Positions 36,049 through 45,038 of a stretch of DNA of 56,016 nt are shown here, piece by piece. The position numbers were made by a program, and so were the translations under genes. The notes below the pieces were generated by a model. The model ran no database searches, was not told the origin of the DNA, and saw only the letters and a program-made list of their open reading frames with translations. Positions within the stretch are counted from its first letter, which is position 1. Each line of letters starts with the position of its first letter. This DNA is from Deltaproteobacteria bacterium (lineage in GTDB: Bacteria; Bdellovibrionota_B; Oligoflexia; Oligoflexales; Bog-1112), in NCBI GenBank assembly GCA_947475005.1, contig CANJLI010000008.1, positions 1 to 56,016 on the forward strand. Reading direction: 5' to 3'.

Positions 36049-38689
36049 AATTGCTGCCATGACGCCCATGATGCGTCAGTATTTCGATCTTAAGACCGCT
36101 TGCCCCGATGCGATCCTCCTCTTTCGCATGGGGGATTTTTTTGAGATCTTTGGTGCCGATGCAGAACTGGTTGCTCCGCTTTTGGATATCACCCTTACGA
36201 GTCGAGAAAGAGGCGATCAGCAGCGTATTAAGTTCTGCGGTATGCCTCATCACAGCGCCAAAGGCTACTGGCTCAAGCTTCTTCGATATGGATACAAGAT
36301 TGCCATTGCGGATCAAATGGAGGCCGCCTCTGTCGGTAAAGGGTTGGTGCGCAGAGAGATTACCAAGATCCTCACCCCTGGATGCGTGGATGATCTCGAG
36401 GGATTGGAGTCTACCTCTCCCAACTACCTGATGGCAATTTACGAAGAGCCGACGAGCAAAGCTTTGTCTCTGCTTGTAGCGGATGTGTCCACAGGGGAGT
36501 TGCGTCTGGCCTCTGTGTTGGAATCCGAAATCCCAGGGTGGATTGAAACCTTGGCTCCCAAGGAAATCTTGGTGCGTCGCTTCTATCAAACTGCATTACA
36601 AAAGCAGCTTGCCACGCTCCAGGTGCGCACTCCCGTACTCAGTGCCTTGCCAGAAACCCTGCTGCACGATACTGCACAGCAGACCCAGCTGCTCCAACGG
36701 GTATTTCCCAAGAAACCACTACCTACTCATCCCTGTGGAGCTGTGCCCGGAGGCGAGGCTCTCGTTGCGAGTGTCTTGAGCCATGTAGAGCAGATGAAAA
36801 TTTCTTTGCTTCCCTTTCGTTTGATACAAGCCCTTCGGGATCCCGAGTCTTTTTCCCTGGAGCCCATTGCCCTTCGAGATTTAGAAATTTTTGAAACCTT
36901 GCGAGATCGCAGTTCTCAAGGGAGTCTCTTGACCCAGATCAACTGTTGTCAGTCCCCTATGGGGGTGCGGTTGTTGCGATGGTCCTTGCAGAACCCTCTC
37001 TTGCAAGCCTCTTCCATTGCAAAGCGTCACGAGATCGTGCGTCATTTTCTTGCTCTCCAACCGGGAACTTTTGCAACGTTGCAAACTGCTTTGAAAGGAT
37101 GTGGAGACCTAGAACGCCTTACCGCACGACTTGTTGCTGGCTCTGCAACCCCTCGTCAGCTCGGTGTGTTGCGAGATACCCTGCGTAAGATGGCAGCTCT
37201 TACATCTCGTTTGCATGAGGAAAGAAGCCCTGCTTCAGAGGCCTTGTTGCAGCATTTTGGCAACTGCATCCAAGGGGCAGCTACTCTCGAGGTGTTAGAG
37301 CCATACTTACAAGAAGAGCCGGGTCCCTTGGGAGAGGGCACGAAGGTATTTCGCTCTGGCATCGATGGAACCCTCGATGCGCACTTGCATGATACGTTGC
37401 ACGGGGAAGAAAAAGTCGAGGCCTACCAAGACAAACTGCGTGCAGAAACAGGCATCACCAGCCTCAAGATCAAACGACACAATACCTTTGGATTGTTGGT
37501 CGAGGTGACGAAGACTCATTTTACCAAAATCCCCGCTCACTTTATTCGTCGACAGACCATGGTGAATTGCGAACGGTTTATGACGGAGGATTTGCAAGAA
37601 CTCGACGAGCAACTCTCTCATGCTACCCGTTTTGCTATTGAGCGAGAGGCTGCTGTTTACTGGGAACTTCTCGAGAAACTGGCAGCACAAAAAGAAGCCC
37701 TCTTTCAAACGGCTTCTACCATGGCTTCTTTCGATCTTCTTCTTTCGTTTGCTGTTTTGGCACAGAAGAAGAACTATACCCAAGCCAAATTTTCACCTAA
37801 CACATTGCGTTTACGTGCAGCACGACATCCGGTGGTGGAAGCTTTTGTGGGGATCTCCGATTTTGTTGCTAACGATATCGAGATGTCCCAAGATGGAAAA
37901 TTTCTGCTGTTAACGGGGCCCAACATGGGGGGGAAATCTACCCTCATGCGTCAGACTGCAATTTGTGCATTGCTGAATCAGATCGGTTGTTTTGTACCTG
38001 CTGCAGAAGCAACGCTGCCTCTATTTGATCAAATCTATACCCGTGTAGGGGCGAGTGATGATTTGAGTCGTGGGCTTTCGACCTTCATGACAGAGATGAA
38101 TGAAGCGGCTACGATTCTGCGTCATGCAACATCCAACAGTCTCGTGCTTCTCGATGAAGTGGGCCGAGGGACTTCTACAGAAGATGGTTTGGCTCTCGCG
38201 TGGAGCATTTTTCAGGAGTTGGTGACCCAAGTAGGAGCATGGATGTTTTTCTCCACCCACTATCACGAGTTGGTGCCCTTGGCGGGCGCGTTGCCTCGGG
38301 TAAAACTCATTCAAACGGAAGTGTTGGAATCAGAGCGAGGGGTGACGTTTACTCACCGCATCATCCCCGGATTTTGCCCGAGTTCCTTCGGTCTTGAAGT
38401 TGCGAGTTTGGCTGGGATCCCCGAGCGAGTGCTTCTTTCTGCGCGAGAATTTCTACAGGGGCACAAGCCGGCCCCTGTATTTGCAGAGAGGTCTTTCGTG
38501 CCAGCGCCTCGCCCCTTACCTGTCGATCCGAGGCGAGAGGCTGTGCTCACAAAACTTGAGCGCCTTTCTCCCAATCGCATGACGCCGATTCAGGCTCTCA
38601 ATGTGATCGAAGAATTGCAAATGATGCTGACACAGGACTCTCACGCACCTCTGCATACTCCCCTTTTTTCTTCTGAGCTGCCGCTGTAG
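36005..38689 (+). CDS. mutS: DNA mismatch repair protein MutS
   Basis: MutS recognises mismatches. The about 890-residue protein has the mismatch-reading FFEIF motif (Phe-x-Glu) near residue 40, the clamp and lever domains, Walker A GPNMGGKST (about 637-645), Walker B LVLLDEVGRGTST, and the late FFSTHYHEL. The C-terminus is short but keeps the helix-turn-helix/tetramer region. The start is GTG 36005, six bases after GAGGAA, or ATG 36014; either lies inside the kinase-like gene. The partner mutL is at 19.3-21.1 kb. Its last 30 bases are duplicated beyond the toxin-antitoxin genes. Confidence 0.97.
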   Translation: MLNMTPQTMVPTSSEIAAMTPMMRQYFDLKTACPDAILLFRMGDFFEIFGADAELVAPLLDITLTSRERGDQQRIKFCGMPHHSAKGYWLKLLRYGYKIAIADQMEAASVGKGLVRREITKILTPGCVDDLEGLESTSPNYLMAIYEEPTSKALSLLVADVSTGELRLASVLESEIPGWIETLAPKEILVRRFYQTALQKQLATLQVRTPVLSALPETLLHDTAQQTQLLQRVFPKKPLPTHPCGAVPGGEALVASVLSHVEQMKISLLPFRLIQALRDPESFSLEPIALRDLEIFETLRDRSSQGSLLTQINCCQSPMGVRLLRWSLQNPLLQASSIAKRHEIVRHFLALQPGTFATLQTALKGCGDLERLTARLVAGSATPRQLGVLRDTLRKMAALTSRLHEERSPASEALLQHFGNCIQGAATLEVLEPYLQEEPGPLGEGTKVFRSGIDGTLDAHLHDTLHGEEKVEAYQDKLRAETGITSLKIKRHNTFGLLVEVTKTHFTKIPAHFIRRQTMVNCERFMTEDLQELDEQLSHATRFAIEREAAVYWELLEKLAAQKEALFQTASTMASFDLLLSFAVLAQKKNYTQAKFSPNTLRLRAARHPVVEAFVGISDFVANDIEMSQDGKFLLLTGPNMGGKSTLMRQTAICALLNQIGCFVPAAEATLPLFDQIYTRVGASDDLSRGLSTFMTEMNEAATILRHATSNSLVLLDEVGRGTSTEDGLALAWSIFQELVTQVGAWMFFSTHYHELVPLAGALPRVKLIQTEVLESERGVTFTHRIIPGFCPSSFGLEVASLAGIPERVLLSAREFLQGHKPAPVFAERSFVPAPRPLPVDPRREAVLTKLERLSPNRMTPIQALNVIEELQMMLTQDSHAPLHTPLFSSELPL

Positions 38690-38690
38690 G
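38659..38690 (+). repeat. Direct repeat, copy 1 (3' end of mutS)
   Basis: The 32 bases beginning TCCCCTTTTTTCTTC and ending CTGTAGG match 39618-39649 at 29 of 32 positions in the same orientation. The pair brackets a 927-bp segment with a palindromic repeat, the HigBA-like genes and their control region. It could be an attachment or duplication footprint of the inserted segment. Confidence 0.7.
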
Positions 38691-38710
38691 TAGCGCGTCA
38701 TTCACAAAGT

Positions 38711-38801
38711 TGGGAGATTCTTCGCACAGCGAGGGATGACGGAAGCTTGACAGCAAGCTCTCGAAATATTCGTCATCCCCCGCTATACGAAGAATCTCCC
38801 A
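38711..38801. repeat. 31-bp-arm palindrome after mutS
   Basis: The arms TGGGAGATTCTTCGCACAGC.. (38711-38741) and its inverted copy (38771-38801) match at 28 of 31 positions. An inner hairpin AGCTTG-ACAG-CAAGCT lies between them. It starts 21 bp after the mutS stop and may act as a terminator or an mRNA 3'-end stabiliser. Confidence 0.8.
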
Positions 38802-38864
38802 GCCTTTGGTTTTTATTTTTACAATAAATATAGATGGTTGAGTAAATCATTGAATTCAGCTATA

Positions 38865-38894
38865 AAAAGGACTACTATATATAGTAGTCCTTTT
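38865..38894. promoter_or_regulatory. 30-bp perfect palindrome, probable toxin-antitoxin operator
   Basis: The sequence is AAAAGGACTACTATA followed by its exact reverse complement, with no loop. It ends 29 bp before the toxin ATG at 38924. Antitoxins of the HigA type usually bind palindromes overlapping their own promoter, which fits this position. The GAGGAG ribosome site follows at about 38909. Confidence 0.6.
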
Positions 38895-38923
38895 AAAGAT
38901 TTTCTCTCGAGGAGCCGAACCTA

Positions 38924-39220
38924 ATGTGGGAAGTCAGATATCTGCCTGAGGTAGAAAAATGGCTAGACTCTCTTACTACCTTTCAGTTTAAGCTGGTAAC
39001 CAAGGAGTTGCTTTTTTTAAAGAGGCTCGGCAGTATGCTGGGCATGCCACACAGTCGAGCCCTTGGAGGTGGGTTATTTGAGTTAAGAGAGAGGAGTTTT
39101 GGATTTCGCGTGTACTACACGTTCCAAAAGAACAAATGCGTGATCTTGGTTTGTGCTGGAGATAAGAAAAGCCAAACCCGAGATATAAAAAAAGCACGAC
39201 TGAGGATGGAGGAGTTATGA
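38924..39220 (+). CDS. HigB/RelE-like toxin (Gp49 family)
   Basis: This 98-residue protein has the pattern of phage Gp49-like/HigB toxins, ribosome-dependent mRNA endonucleases: WEVRYLPEVEKWLDSL at the start, a central GLFELRERSFGFRVYYTF (about 48-65) and CVILVCAGDKKSQTRDIKKA (about 71-90). The ATG at 38924 follows GAGGAG. The stop overlaps the antitoxin start in an ATGA, and toxin-before-antitoxin order is characteristic of HigBA. Confidence 0.85.
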   Translation: MWEVRYLPEVEKWLDSLTTFQFKLVTKELLFLKRLGSMLGMPHSRALGGGLFELRERSFGFRVYYTFQKNKCVILVCAGDKKSQTRDIKKARLRMEEL

Positions 39221-39537
39221 AAACATTGCGTTTTGAAGAATATTTGAAAAAAAGACTCTCTGCAGAGGAAATTCAGGAATTAGAAGTGGCTGCAGAAGTA
39301 GAGGCTCAGTTTTATATTGATTTGCAATCTCAGATTTCTCAAGCTGTGCAGGAGTTCATGACACGTTCTGAGCTTCGTTTTAATGATATGGTGCGGTTGC
39401 TCGGCACGAGCCCCTCTCAATTCAAAAAAATTCAATCTGGCCAAGCTAATCTAACCCTAGCCTCTATTGCACACCTATTTGCATTGATGAAAAAAAAGCC
39501 CTATTTTCTTTTGAAAGAATTAACTCCGTCTGTCTAA
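39217..39537 (+). CDS. HigA-like antitoxin with XRE helix-turn-helix
   Basis: The 106-residue protein has a helical N-terminal part (about 1-45) and a Cro/C1-type helix-turn-helix (about 50-95; RFNDMVRLLGTSPSQFKKIQ then ANLTLASIAHLFALMKKKP). It should neutralise the preceding toxin and repress the operon, probably through the palindrome at 38865. The start overlaps the toxin stop by four bases. AGGAGG lies seven bases upstream inside the toxin gene. Confidence 0.85.
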   Translation: MKTLRFEEYLKKRLSAEEIQELEVAAEVEAQFYIDLQSQISQAVQEFMTRSELRFNDMVRLLGTSPSQFKKIQSGQANLTLASIAHLFALMKKKPYFLLKELTPSV

Positions 39538-39562
39538 CCTTCAGCTATATGTCAGAGGTAGT

Positions 39563-39784
39563 TTATTTAGGATTTGGATCAGATTTATATATTGTATTTT
39601 TCAGGCGTTGGTGAACCTCCCCTCTTTTCTTCTGAGCTGCCGTTATAGGGATTAGTTTCTGCTGGGGTAAAAGGTAAGTCTCTCTTGTGCGGGGGACATA
39701 CTGTTGTTGTGGAGAGGGTAAGAGGCTGTCCGAAGTCTCTACTACTATAGCGACCGCGATAGCAAATACTCGTAACATTCCCAT
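39563..39784 (-). CDS. Possible small secreted peptide (73 residues)
   Basis: The reading frame begins with a signal-peptide-like MGMLRVFAIAVAIV and continues as a polar, Gln/Pro-rich tail. A good ribosome site (TGGAGGAACG) precedes ATG 39784, and a second ATG at 39778 is in frame. I recognise no family. Its body overlaps the second direct-repeat copy at 39618. Coding is plausible but not certain. Confidence 0.4.
   Translation of the reverse strand: MGMLRVFAIAVAIVVETSDSLLPSPQQQYVPRTRETYLLPQQKLIPITAAQKKRGEVHQRLKNTIYKSDPNPK
39618..39649 (+). repeat. Direct repeat, copy 2 (duplicate of mutS 3' end)
   Basis: It matches the terminal bases of mutS (38659-38690) at 29 of 32 positions, including TTCTTCTGAGCTGCCG. 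The similarity does not extend clearly to either side. It marks the right edge of the segment carrying the HigBA-like genes. Confidence 0.7.
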
Positions 39785-40078
39785 CGTTCCTCCAGGTGTT
39801 TGGATGAACGATGGGAATGTTCCAGTTTTTGTATTTCGCCATTTCCCATCCTCATATTGATAATAACAGTTATATTCAGTATAGCCGGGAGCAGCGTTGT
39901 CATTCTGTCAGTGGTTAGAATTGTTAAACAACAACTGGTCATAGTCGACTTTCACTTTTTCAGGGAACCGAATGTGATACTCGAAGAATAGCGCTTGGTC
40001 ATCTTCAAGCTGTCGAGCATTCAAGTATCCAAACATTTCTTAGAGGAAAATCTGTCAATGAATTAGTTGACCTTTACA

Positions 40079-40161
40079 ATCCCAAGGCTGCGTAGAAGCC
40101 GTATGGGATCTCGATAAAAATGCAGGGATCCCATACGGTCCCTTCGGGACCTTGGGATGAC
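40079..40161. repeat. Cloverleaf-type palindromic repeat, copy 3
   Basis: This copy has almost the same sequence as copy 1 (GCTGCGTAGAAGCC, CCGTATGGGATC, GGTCCCTTCGGGACC), but the left outer arm is shortened to ATCCCAAGG. It lies in the 546-bp stretch 39785-40330, which otherwise shows no gene I can support. Confidence 0.85.
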
Positions 40162-40330
40162 AAAAATTACACCGGGAGACCTAGGGAGGGAGGTTCAGAG
40201 AAAAAAGGCAGTGACACTTGCAGCGCCCGCTCTTCAGCCTTAAACGAACAGCATTATGATGACGGATACAAATAAATTGCCCGAAAAAGCAGCCTTCTTT
40301 TCCAGTTTGCCTCTTATATTCAAAAAAAAT

Positions 40331-40780
40331 TCAATATACGGAAGCAAAAAGATCCAAAAAATGCTCATAGACAGAGGCGGTGCCTGGTACAAGCTTGTAG
40401 GTCTTTGTTTCACTTCTGTATTGGCGAGTAAGCGTAATCGTGCCGTCTTCATTTTGTGTGGCTCCGATTCTGATGCCCTTAGCGTTGTGAAAACGCCCGT
40501 TTGCTCCTACCGTTCCTTTTATGAACGAGGTTGCAAAGCGTATTTGTGCTGATTTGTGAAGGTGGGGTGTAATGTGGATGTATTCAAATTTTGATCTTTC
40601 TATAATTTCTAAAAATACCGTGGACCTCCCTGATTCTAGGGCCAGCGTCTCGAGCTGTTGATCGGTGTAGTTGCAGTAGGAGCCAGGTCGGAGGGGAGCG
40701 GTTGCACCTTCACTAGCCAGCATAGGGGGTGTGAATAAAAATAGGCAGGATACCATCCAGTTCGTAAAACTGTTTTTCAA
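40331..40780 (-). CDS. Small secreted hypothetical protein
   Basis: This 149-residue protein starts with TTG 40780 behind a near-perfect AGGAGGA site six bases upstream. The N-terminus MKNSFTNWMVSCLFLFTPPMLASEG is a Sec signal peptide. The mature part has one cysteine (SYCNY) and a beta-rich pattern (GTITLTRQYRSETKTYKLV). No family is recognised. It lies downstream of, and on the same strand as, the two paralogous lipoproteins. Confidence 0.7.
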   Translation of the reverse strand: MKNSFTNWMVSCLFLFTPPMLASEGATAPLRPGSYCNYTDQQLETLALESGRSTVFLEIIERSKFEYIHITPHLHKSAQIRFATSFIKGTVGANGRFHNAKGIRIGATQNEDGTITLTRQYRSETKTYKLVPGTASVYEHFLDLFASVY

Positions 40781-40886
40781 CTATTCCTCCTGAGTATAGG
40801 CAGGCGACAGTATTTCATATCCAGTAGCATTCTTTTTCAATTCCCAGCAACTTTTTTGTTCGAGAATCGGATCGACCGCCCTAGGC

Positions 40887-41843
40887 CTATCGTAAATTCA
40901 CCTGAATTTTAAACAGTTGAAATGAACCCCCATTGGCAACAATCAAAAGTAAATATTGCGTATCAAGTAATGGCTCAGGCCCTAAAATTGCTGCCGCCCC
41001 TTGTTTGGTCCTAAATCCTCCATGAGGATAGAGTCGGTTGGGGCGGAGTACATCATCCGGTGCTTCTACAGAAAAAATACCAGTTCTATTTGCAAATAAT
41101 GTCTCCAACTCCTCAAAGCTGACAGCGTGATCCAGGGGATCTTGGATGAGAAGATACCGAATTTGATCCAAGGGTGTTTCCTGACAGGATAGCTGGGAGC
41201 GTTCGTTTTTGGTGATAGCATCCTCGCACTCAAAGGCAAAATAAAATTGACCGGCCCCGGAATCTGTAAGCGTAAGTAGTTGTGCACTTCGCAATACAAA
41301 GGCAGCAGATTTTGGTCCCAGTACACTGGTTTGAGCTGTGATTTTGAAGTCAGTAATCGCACCGTCATTGCCAAGGAATTTTGTGACAAAGGAATAGGAT
41401 ACAGTATCCGTCTTTGCAACTGGATCATTCAATTGCTTTACGACAGTGACTTGCAGTTGATTGTTGTCATTGTTATTTGCGATAAAGGTTCCTTTGTCCC
41501 CTGCTTTATAGGTAGAAAAAGGCTGTTTCGTAGATAATGTCCATGTAAGATTGCGAAATTGAATGCTCGAGAGTTTGGCAATGCAACTACGATCCAATAG
41601 GTAGGCATTCAAATAAGGGTTTTTATCTGTTGCTGTAGCAGTAAGTCCCGATTTGCAGTTTTCCATGCGGATGGTATATCCGATGGGCTCGTTTGCAGCT
41701 AGTTCGAAGTTGGAGGGGGTCATGGTGACCCCCAGTTGGAAAAGATCTCCTGGGGATATCGTATCTTCAGGAGAAGAAATAGTGGGCACTCTTCCACAAT
41801 GGAGCAACCCGAACAGGAGTGTAACTAAAAAAATGAGTTTCAC
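40887..41843 (-). CDS. Lipoprotein of a tandem paralogous pair, copy A
   Basis: This 318-residue lipoprotein has a lipobox LLHCGR (Cys near residue 16). It shares long blocks with the next gene upstream, such as FRNLTWT, QPFSTYK, KTDTV.YSF and AAILGP. The mature part is beta-rich and Thr/Asn-rich with paired cysteines (ENCKSG and DRSCIAKL; FECED and LSCQE), suggesting disulfides and a surface or periplasmic beta-sandwich. No named family is recognised. It is 14 bp downstream of copy B. Confidence 0.75.
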   Translation of the reverse strand: MKLIFLVTLLFGLLHCGRVPTISSPEDTISPGDLFQLGVTMTPSNFELAANEPIGYTIRMENCKSGLTATATDKNPYLNAYLLDRSCIAKLSSIQFRNLTWTLSTKQPFSTYKAGDKGTFIANNNDNNQLQVTVVKQLNDPVAKTDTVSYSFVTKFLGNDGAITDFKITAQTSVLGPKSAAFVLRSAQLLTLTDSGAGQFYFAFECEDAITKNERSQLSCQETPLDQIRYLLIQDPLDHAVSFEELETLFANRTGIFSVEAPDDVLRPNRLYPHGGFRTKQGAAAILGPEPLLDTQYLLLIVANGGSFQLFKIQVNLR

Positions 41844-41857
41844 TGGGGTTCATTTTC

Positions 41858-42823
41858 TTAGTACAAACTGAGAGTAATCTTAAACAGCTCAAATGCACCT
41901 GCATTGGCTAGGATTAAAATCATGTTTGTACTTTGTTGCAAGCTGCTAGGCCCAAGAATTGCAGCATTACCTTGTTTAGTCACGAATCCTCCGTTTGGGT
42001 ACTGTGGGCTCGGGCTAACAAAATCATCAGGGATCTTTACCGAAAAAACTCCAATTCCAGATGCAAATAGAGCAGTCACTTCAGCGAAGCTCAACTGACG
42101 ATCCATGGGGTCTTTGATAAGTATATACGTGGTTTGGCTCAATTGAGCGTCATGACAAAAAGATATTCTTTGTTCCGTCGTGATTGATTGGTCACATTCG
42201 AGTGTAAAGGAAAATTGACCGGCCCCTGTAGTGGTAATATTTGTGAGTTGTGCTTGTCTCAGTATGAAGGCAGGAGAGCCGCGACCCAATACGGTGGTGT
42301 TTGGGTTGATTCTAAAGTCAGCAACGGTTCCAGAGGATCCTGCCACTTTTTCTATAAAGGAGTAACCTACTGTATCCGTTTTTACCACGGGGGTGCTCAA
42401 CTGATTTCCCACTGTCACAAGCAACTGGGTGACTCCATCGTTGTTTGCTGTAAAGATGGCTGTTTCGCCCATTTTGTAGGTAGAGAAAGGTTGTTGCGTC
42501 GATATGGTCCAGGTAAGGTTACGAAATTGCAGGCTGCTGAGTTTGGCTATACAGCCGCGGTCACCGATGTATGCTCTGAGTAGGGGAGCCGTATCTGTAG
42601 CTGTACTTTTAAGTCCAGATACGCAACCTTCCATATTGATGGTGTAGCCGATGCTATCAGAGGGGGCAAGATCCAAACCAATGGGAAGAACCGATGCATT
42701 CAGTTGCATTATATCTTCTTCGGTAAAAACTTTTTTCTCAGCCTCATCTATGCCCACCCTGCCGCATTGGGTGGAAAGAAGTACAAGGGGGACGAAACAA
42801 ATTCCATGTTTAATTGACCGCAT
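41858..42823 (-). CDS. Lipoprotein of a tandem paralogous pair, copy B
   Basis: This 321-residue paralogue of copy A has lipobox LLSTQCGR (Cys near residue 20). Conserved positions include the Cys in EGCVSG and DRGCIAKL, FRNLTWTIST, QPFSTYK, and the C-terminal NAAILGP and ANAGAFELFKI. About half of the residues match copy A by eye across the whole length. The pair looks like a recent in-place duplication followed by divergence. Function is unknown; the N-terminal lipid anchor suggests envelope location. Confidence 0.75.
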   Translation of the reverse strand: MRSIKHGICFVPLVLLSTQCGRVGIDEAEKKVFTEEDIMQLNASVLPIGLDLAPSDSIGYTINMEGCVSGLKSTATDTAPLLRAYIGDRGCIAKLSSLQFRNLTWTISTQQPFSTYKMGETAIFTANNDGVTQLLVTVGNQLSTPVVKTDTVGYSFIEKVAGSSGTVADFRINPNTTVLGRGSPAFILRQAQLTNITTTGAGQFSFTLECDQSITTEQRISFCHDAQLSQTTYILIKDPMDRQLSFAEVTALFASGIGVFSVKIPDDFVSPSPQYPNGGFVTKQGNAAILGPSSLQQSTNMILILANAGAFELFKITLSLY

Positions 42824-42952
42824 ATATGCCTCTTTTTTGGGTTACCCGTGCCCCATCGGATCGGAAGCATTTGATATTTCTTGAAGATTGTGATTTTGTA
42901 GATTTGAAAGTTAGAAGAGAATCAAATGTGATTTCACGTGGGAAGCGTTATT

Positions 42953-43402
42953 TCAATGTAGTTCTTTTTCATCGGAAAGATGGATTGCAATTTTCCCCAG
43001 GGGAGAGATGAAGTTTGCATCTGCGGTCCATTTGGCAAGCCCCTTTCGATCCTGAAAGAATTGAAAGAGGCTCTGGGCGGCTTCCATGGTATTCAAGTGA
43101 ATGGGTACATCGAGGGTAGTCGTAGTTAACTCTTTAATGAGCAACTCTTCCTGATAAACACCTTCTGCTACGACTTTATCGTGAAAGGACAGTTGGTACT
43201 TTACGTCGGAAAATCGCAGCTGAAAATCGTTGGGGTTTTTAATTGCTAGCTGTGCGACTACGTCTACACCTTTTAAATCTGCCCGTTTCACTTGTAGTTT
43301 CAAGAGTTCTACTTCTGGCTTTCGGGGTTGAATCCCCACCAGTGCCTTGAAGAAGACACACTGGGGCAACATTAAAAATAGGCAGAGGTAAAATGCTTTC
43401 AC
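42953..43402 (-). CDS. LEA14/WHy-domain lipoprotein
   Basis: This 149-residue lipoprotein has a signal ending LMLPQC (Cys near residue 15). Residues about 35-140 fit the WHy/LEA type 2 fold: alternating beta strands with VVAQLAIKNPNDFQLRFSDVKYQL, the conserved NPN motif included. Such domains occur in desiccation and stress proteins and in bacterial envelope lipoproteins; the molecular role is uncertain. It starts 12 bp after lysS and is the last gene of the isoprenoid-lysS run. Confidence 0.75.
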   Translation of the reverse strand: MKAFYLCLFLMLPQCVFFKALVGIQPRKPEVELLKLQVKRADLKGVDVVAQLAIKNPNDFQLRFSDVKYQLSFHDKVVAEGVYQEELLIKELTTTTLDVPIHLNTMEAAQSLFQFFQDRKGLAKWTADANFISPLGKIAIHLSDEKELH

Positions 43403-43413
43403 GATAGGATCTC

Positions 43414-44991
43414 CTAGAGCAACTCGAGCAGGCGCTCCTTGCCAATCTCTTGTAAGAAAGTAGGCAGACGAGGGCCTTGGTCTCGTCCGATGAGCTTTTG
43501 GTAGATGGCTGTGAAGACATCTTTAGGCTCACAAGACACCAAGTTTACCACCTGAGCCCAGAGTTGCTCATTAATGGTTTTCGTGTCCATTGTAGCAAGA
43601 TCCGCTTGGGAAAGAAAGGCGCGTAGTAGCGAAAGAGCCTCTGCTTGTGCCGTAGAAAGCGGAATTTCTACAGGATTTCGATGAAGCTGGTAGCGAAATT
43701 CCTCTGGGGCGTGGTGTTGCAGCCAATTCCAGGCTCGCTCACAGCGAGCGATAAACGCAGTATGGGAGTCTCCTGTAAAGGTGCTATAGAATCGCTGATG
43801 GGTCTTTTCGATATCCCCATCGCACAGTTGCAAATTGTTGCACAGGGCTCTAAATCCAGCTCGTTGGGGAGCTGTGAGGGGGGCGGTGCCTAAAAGTGAA
43901 AATTCGTAGATGCGACGATTCTGCTGCCACTTTGCTTTTCCATCAGATTCTGAAAAAGCCACACGTTCACATTTATCGAACTCTTCGTACACCTTGATCA
44001 CATCTTCATCGAAGGAAATGGCAAAGTCGTGATTGGGTCGGTGGTTAGCAAAAATCCAACGGAGCACTTGTGGCTCATAGACTTCACACACATCGCTGAT
44101 GGTGAGCAGCTCTCCGGAGGAGGAGCTCATCTTACCGCTGCCACCTTTGATCTTTACAAAGTCGTACTGCAAGTACACCGGTGGTGCTACCCCCCAGACT
44201 TTTTGAATGATTTCTGCACCGGTCTCGAAGGAGCCTCCATCGGAGGAGTGGTCCTTGCCGCCTGGCTCAAAGTCTACATGCTCAAAGTACCAGCGCATGG
44301 GCCAGTCCACTCGCCAGCTCAGTTTGAGTTGACGGGTATGCCGAATGTCGATGGTCTCTTCAAATTGGCACGTGGCACACTGATATTGATAGCTCCATTC
44401 CCCTAGATACCGTTGGTAGGTCATCTCGTCTTTTTGGCATTGACCGCAGTACACCGCAGTGGGCACCCAGCTGTCCTCCAAGGGGGAGGTGCGGTAGCGG
44501 TTGAGGACCTCCTTGATGGCTTCTGTGGCTTCTAGGGCTTGTCGAATCTCTGCTGCATAGGTACCGGAGCTGTATTTGCTCTCCTGGTAGAGGTATTCCG
44601 GTTGCATGCCTAGCATCCGAAGCTCGGCCTCAAACTGTTCGATGAATTTTTGGGCGTAAGATGTCGTTTGCCCCCATGGATCGGGGATGCGCATAATGGG
44701 CTGGTGCAAGAAGGGGGTAAAGGCTGCAGGATCGGGGAGATTTTTTGGCACCTTGCGGAAGGTGTCGAAATTATCCCAGCTGTAGAGAAAGCGCACTTCT
44801 TTGCCCAGGTCTTGGAGGGCGCGTGCTACCAAGGCCACGGTAAGGACTTCGCGGAAATTGCCCACATGTACCTTGCCGCTTGGGGTGATGCCACTGGAGA
44901 CTACGTAGCGGGGCTTGTCGCCTTTGGTTCTCACGACGGAGAATGCGGTGGTATCGGCCCAATGGGAGGAGAGGGGTTGACTTGGAAGCAT
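43414..44991 (-). CDS. lysS: Class I (archaeal-type) lysyl-tRNA synthetase
   Basis: The enzyme attaches lysine to tRNA-Lys. This is the class I form: the Rossmann signature is SGKVHVGNFREV (HIGH-like, near residue 42 from the 44991 start), and the KMSKS-like loop is GSGKMSSSSGE (near 291). Two CxxC pairs (YCGQCQKDE and YQCATCQFE) suggest a zinc site. The length (525 residues) is normal for the family. The frame reaches TTG 45045, overlapping the GGDEF gene, but ATG 44991 gives the usual N-terminus. Most bacteria use the class II enzyme, so this is a lineage marker. Confidence 0.93.
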   Translation of the reverse strand: MLPSQPLSSHWADTTAFSVVRTKGDKPRYVVSSGITPSGKVHVGNFREVLTVALVARALQDLGKEVRFLYSWDNFDTFRKVPKNLPDPAAFTPFLHQPIMRIPDPWGQTTSYAQKFIEQFEAELRMLGMQPEYLYQESKYSSGTYAAEIRQALEATEAIKEVLNRYRTSPLEDSWVPTAVYCGQCQKDEMTYQRYLGEWSYQYQCATCQFEETIDIRHTRQLKLSWRVDWPMRWYFEHVDFEPGGKDHSSDGGSFETGAEIIQKVWGVAPPVYLQYDFVKIKGGSGKMSSSSGELLTISDVCEVYEPQVLRWIFANHRPNHDFAISFDEDVIKVYEEFDKCERVAFSESDGKAKWQQNRRIYEFSLLGTAPLTAPQRAGFRALCNNLQLCDGDIEKTHQRFYSTFTGDSHTAFIARCERAWNWLQHHAPEEFRYQLHRNPVEIPLSTAQAEALSLLRAFLSQADLATMDTKTINEQLWAQVVNLVSCEPKDVFTAIYQKLIGRDQGPRLPTFLQEIGKERLLELL

Positions 44992-45038
44992 GGTGCAATT
45001 TCTTTCTATAGGAGTGACGAACTGAGTTTTTAGGACCT

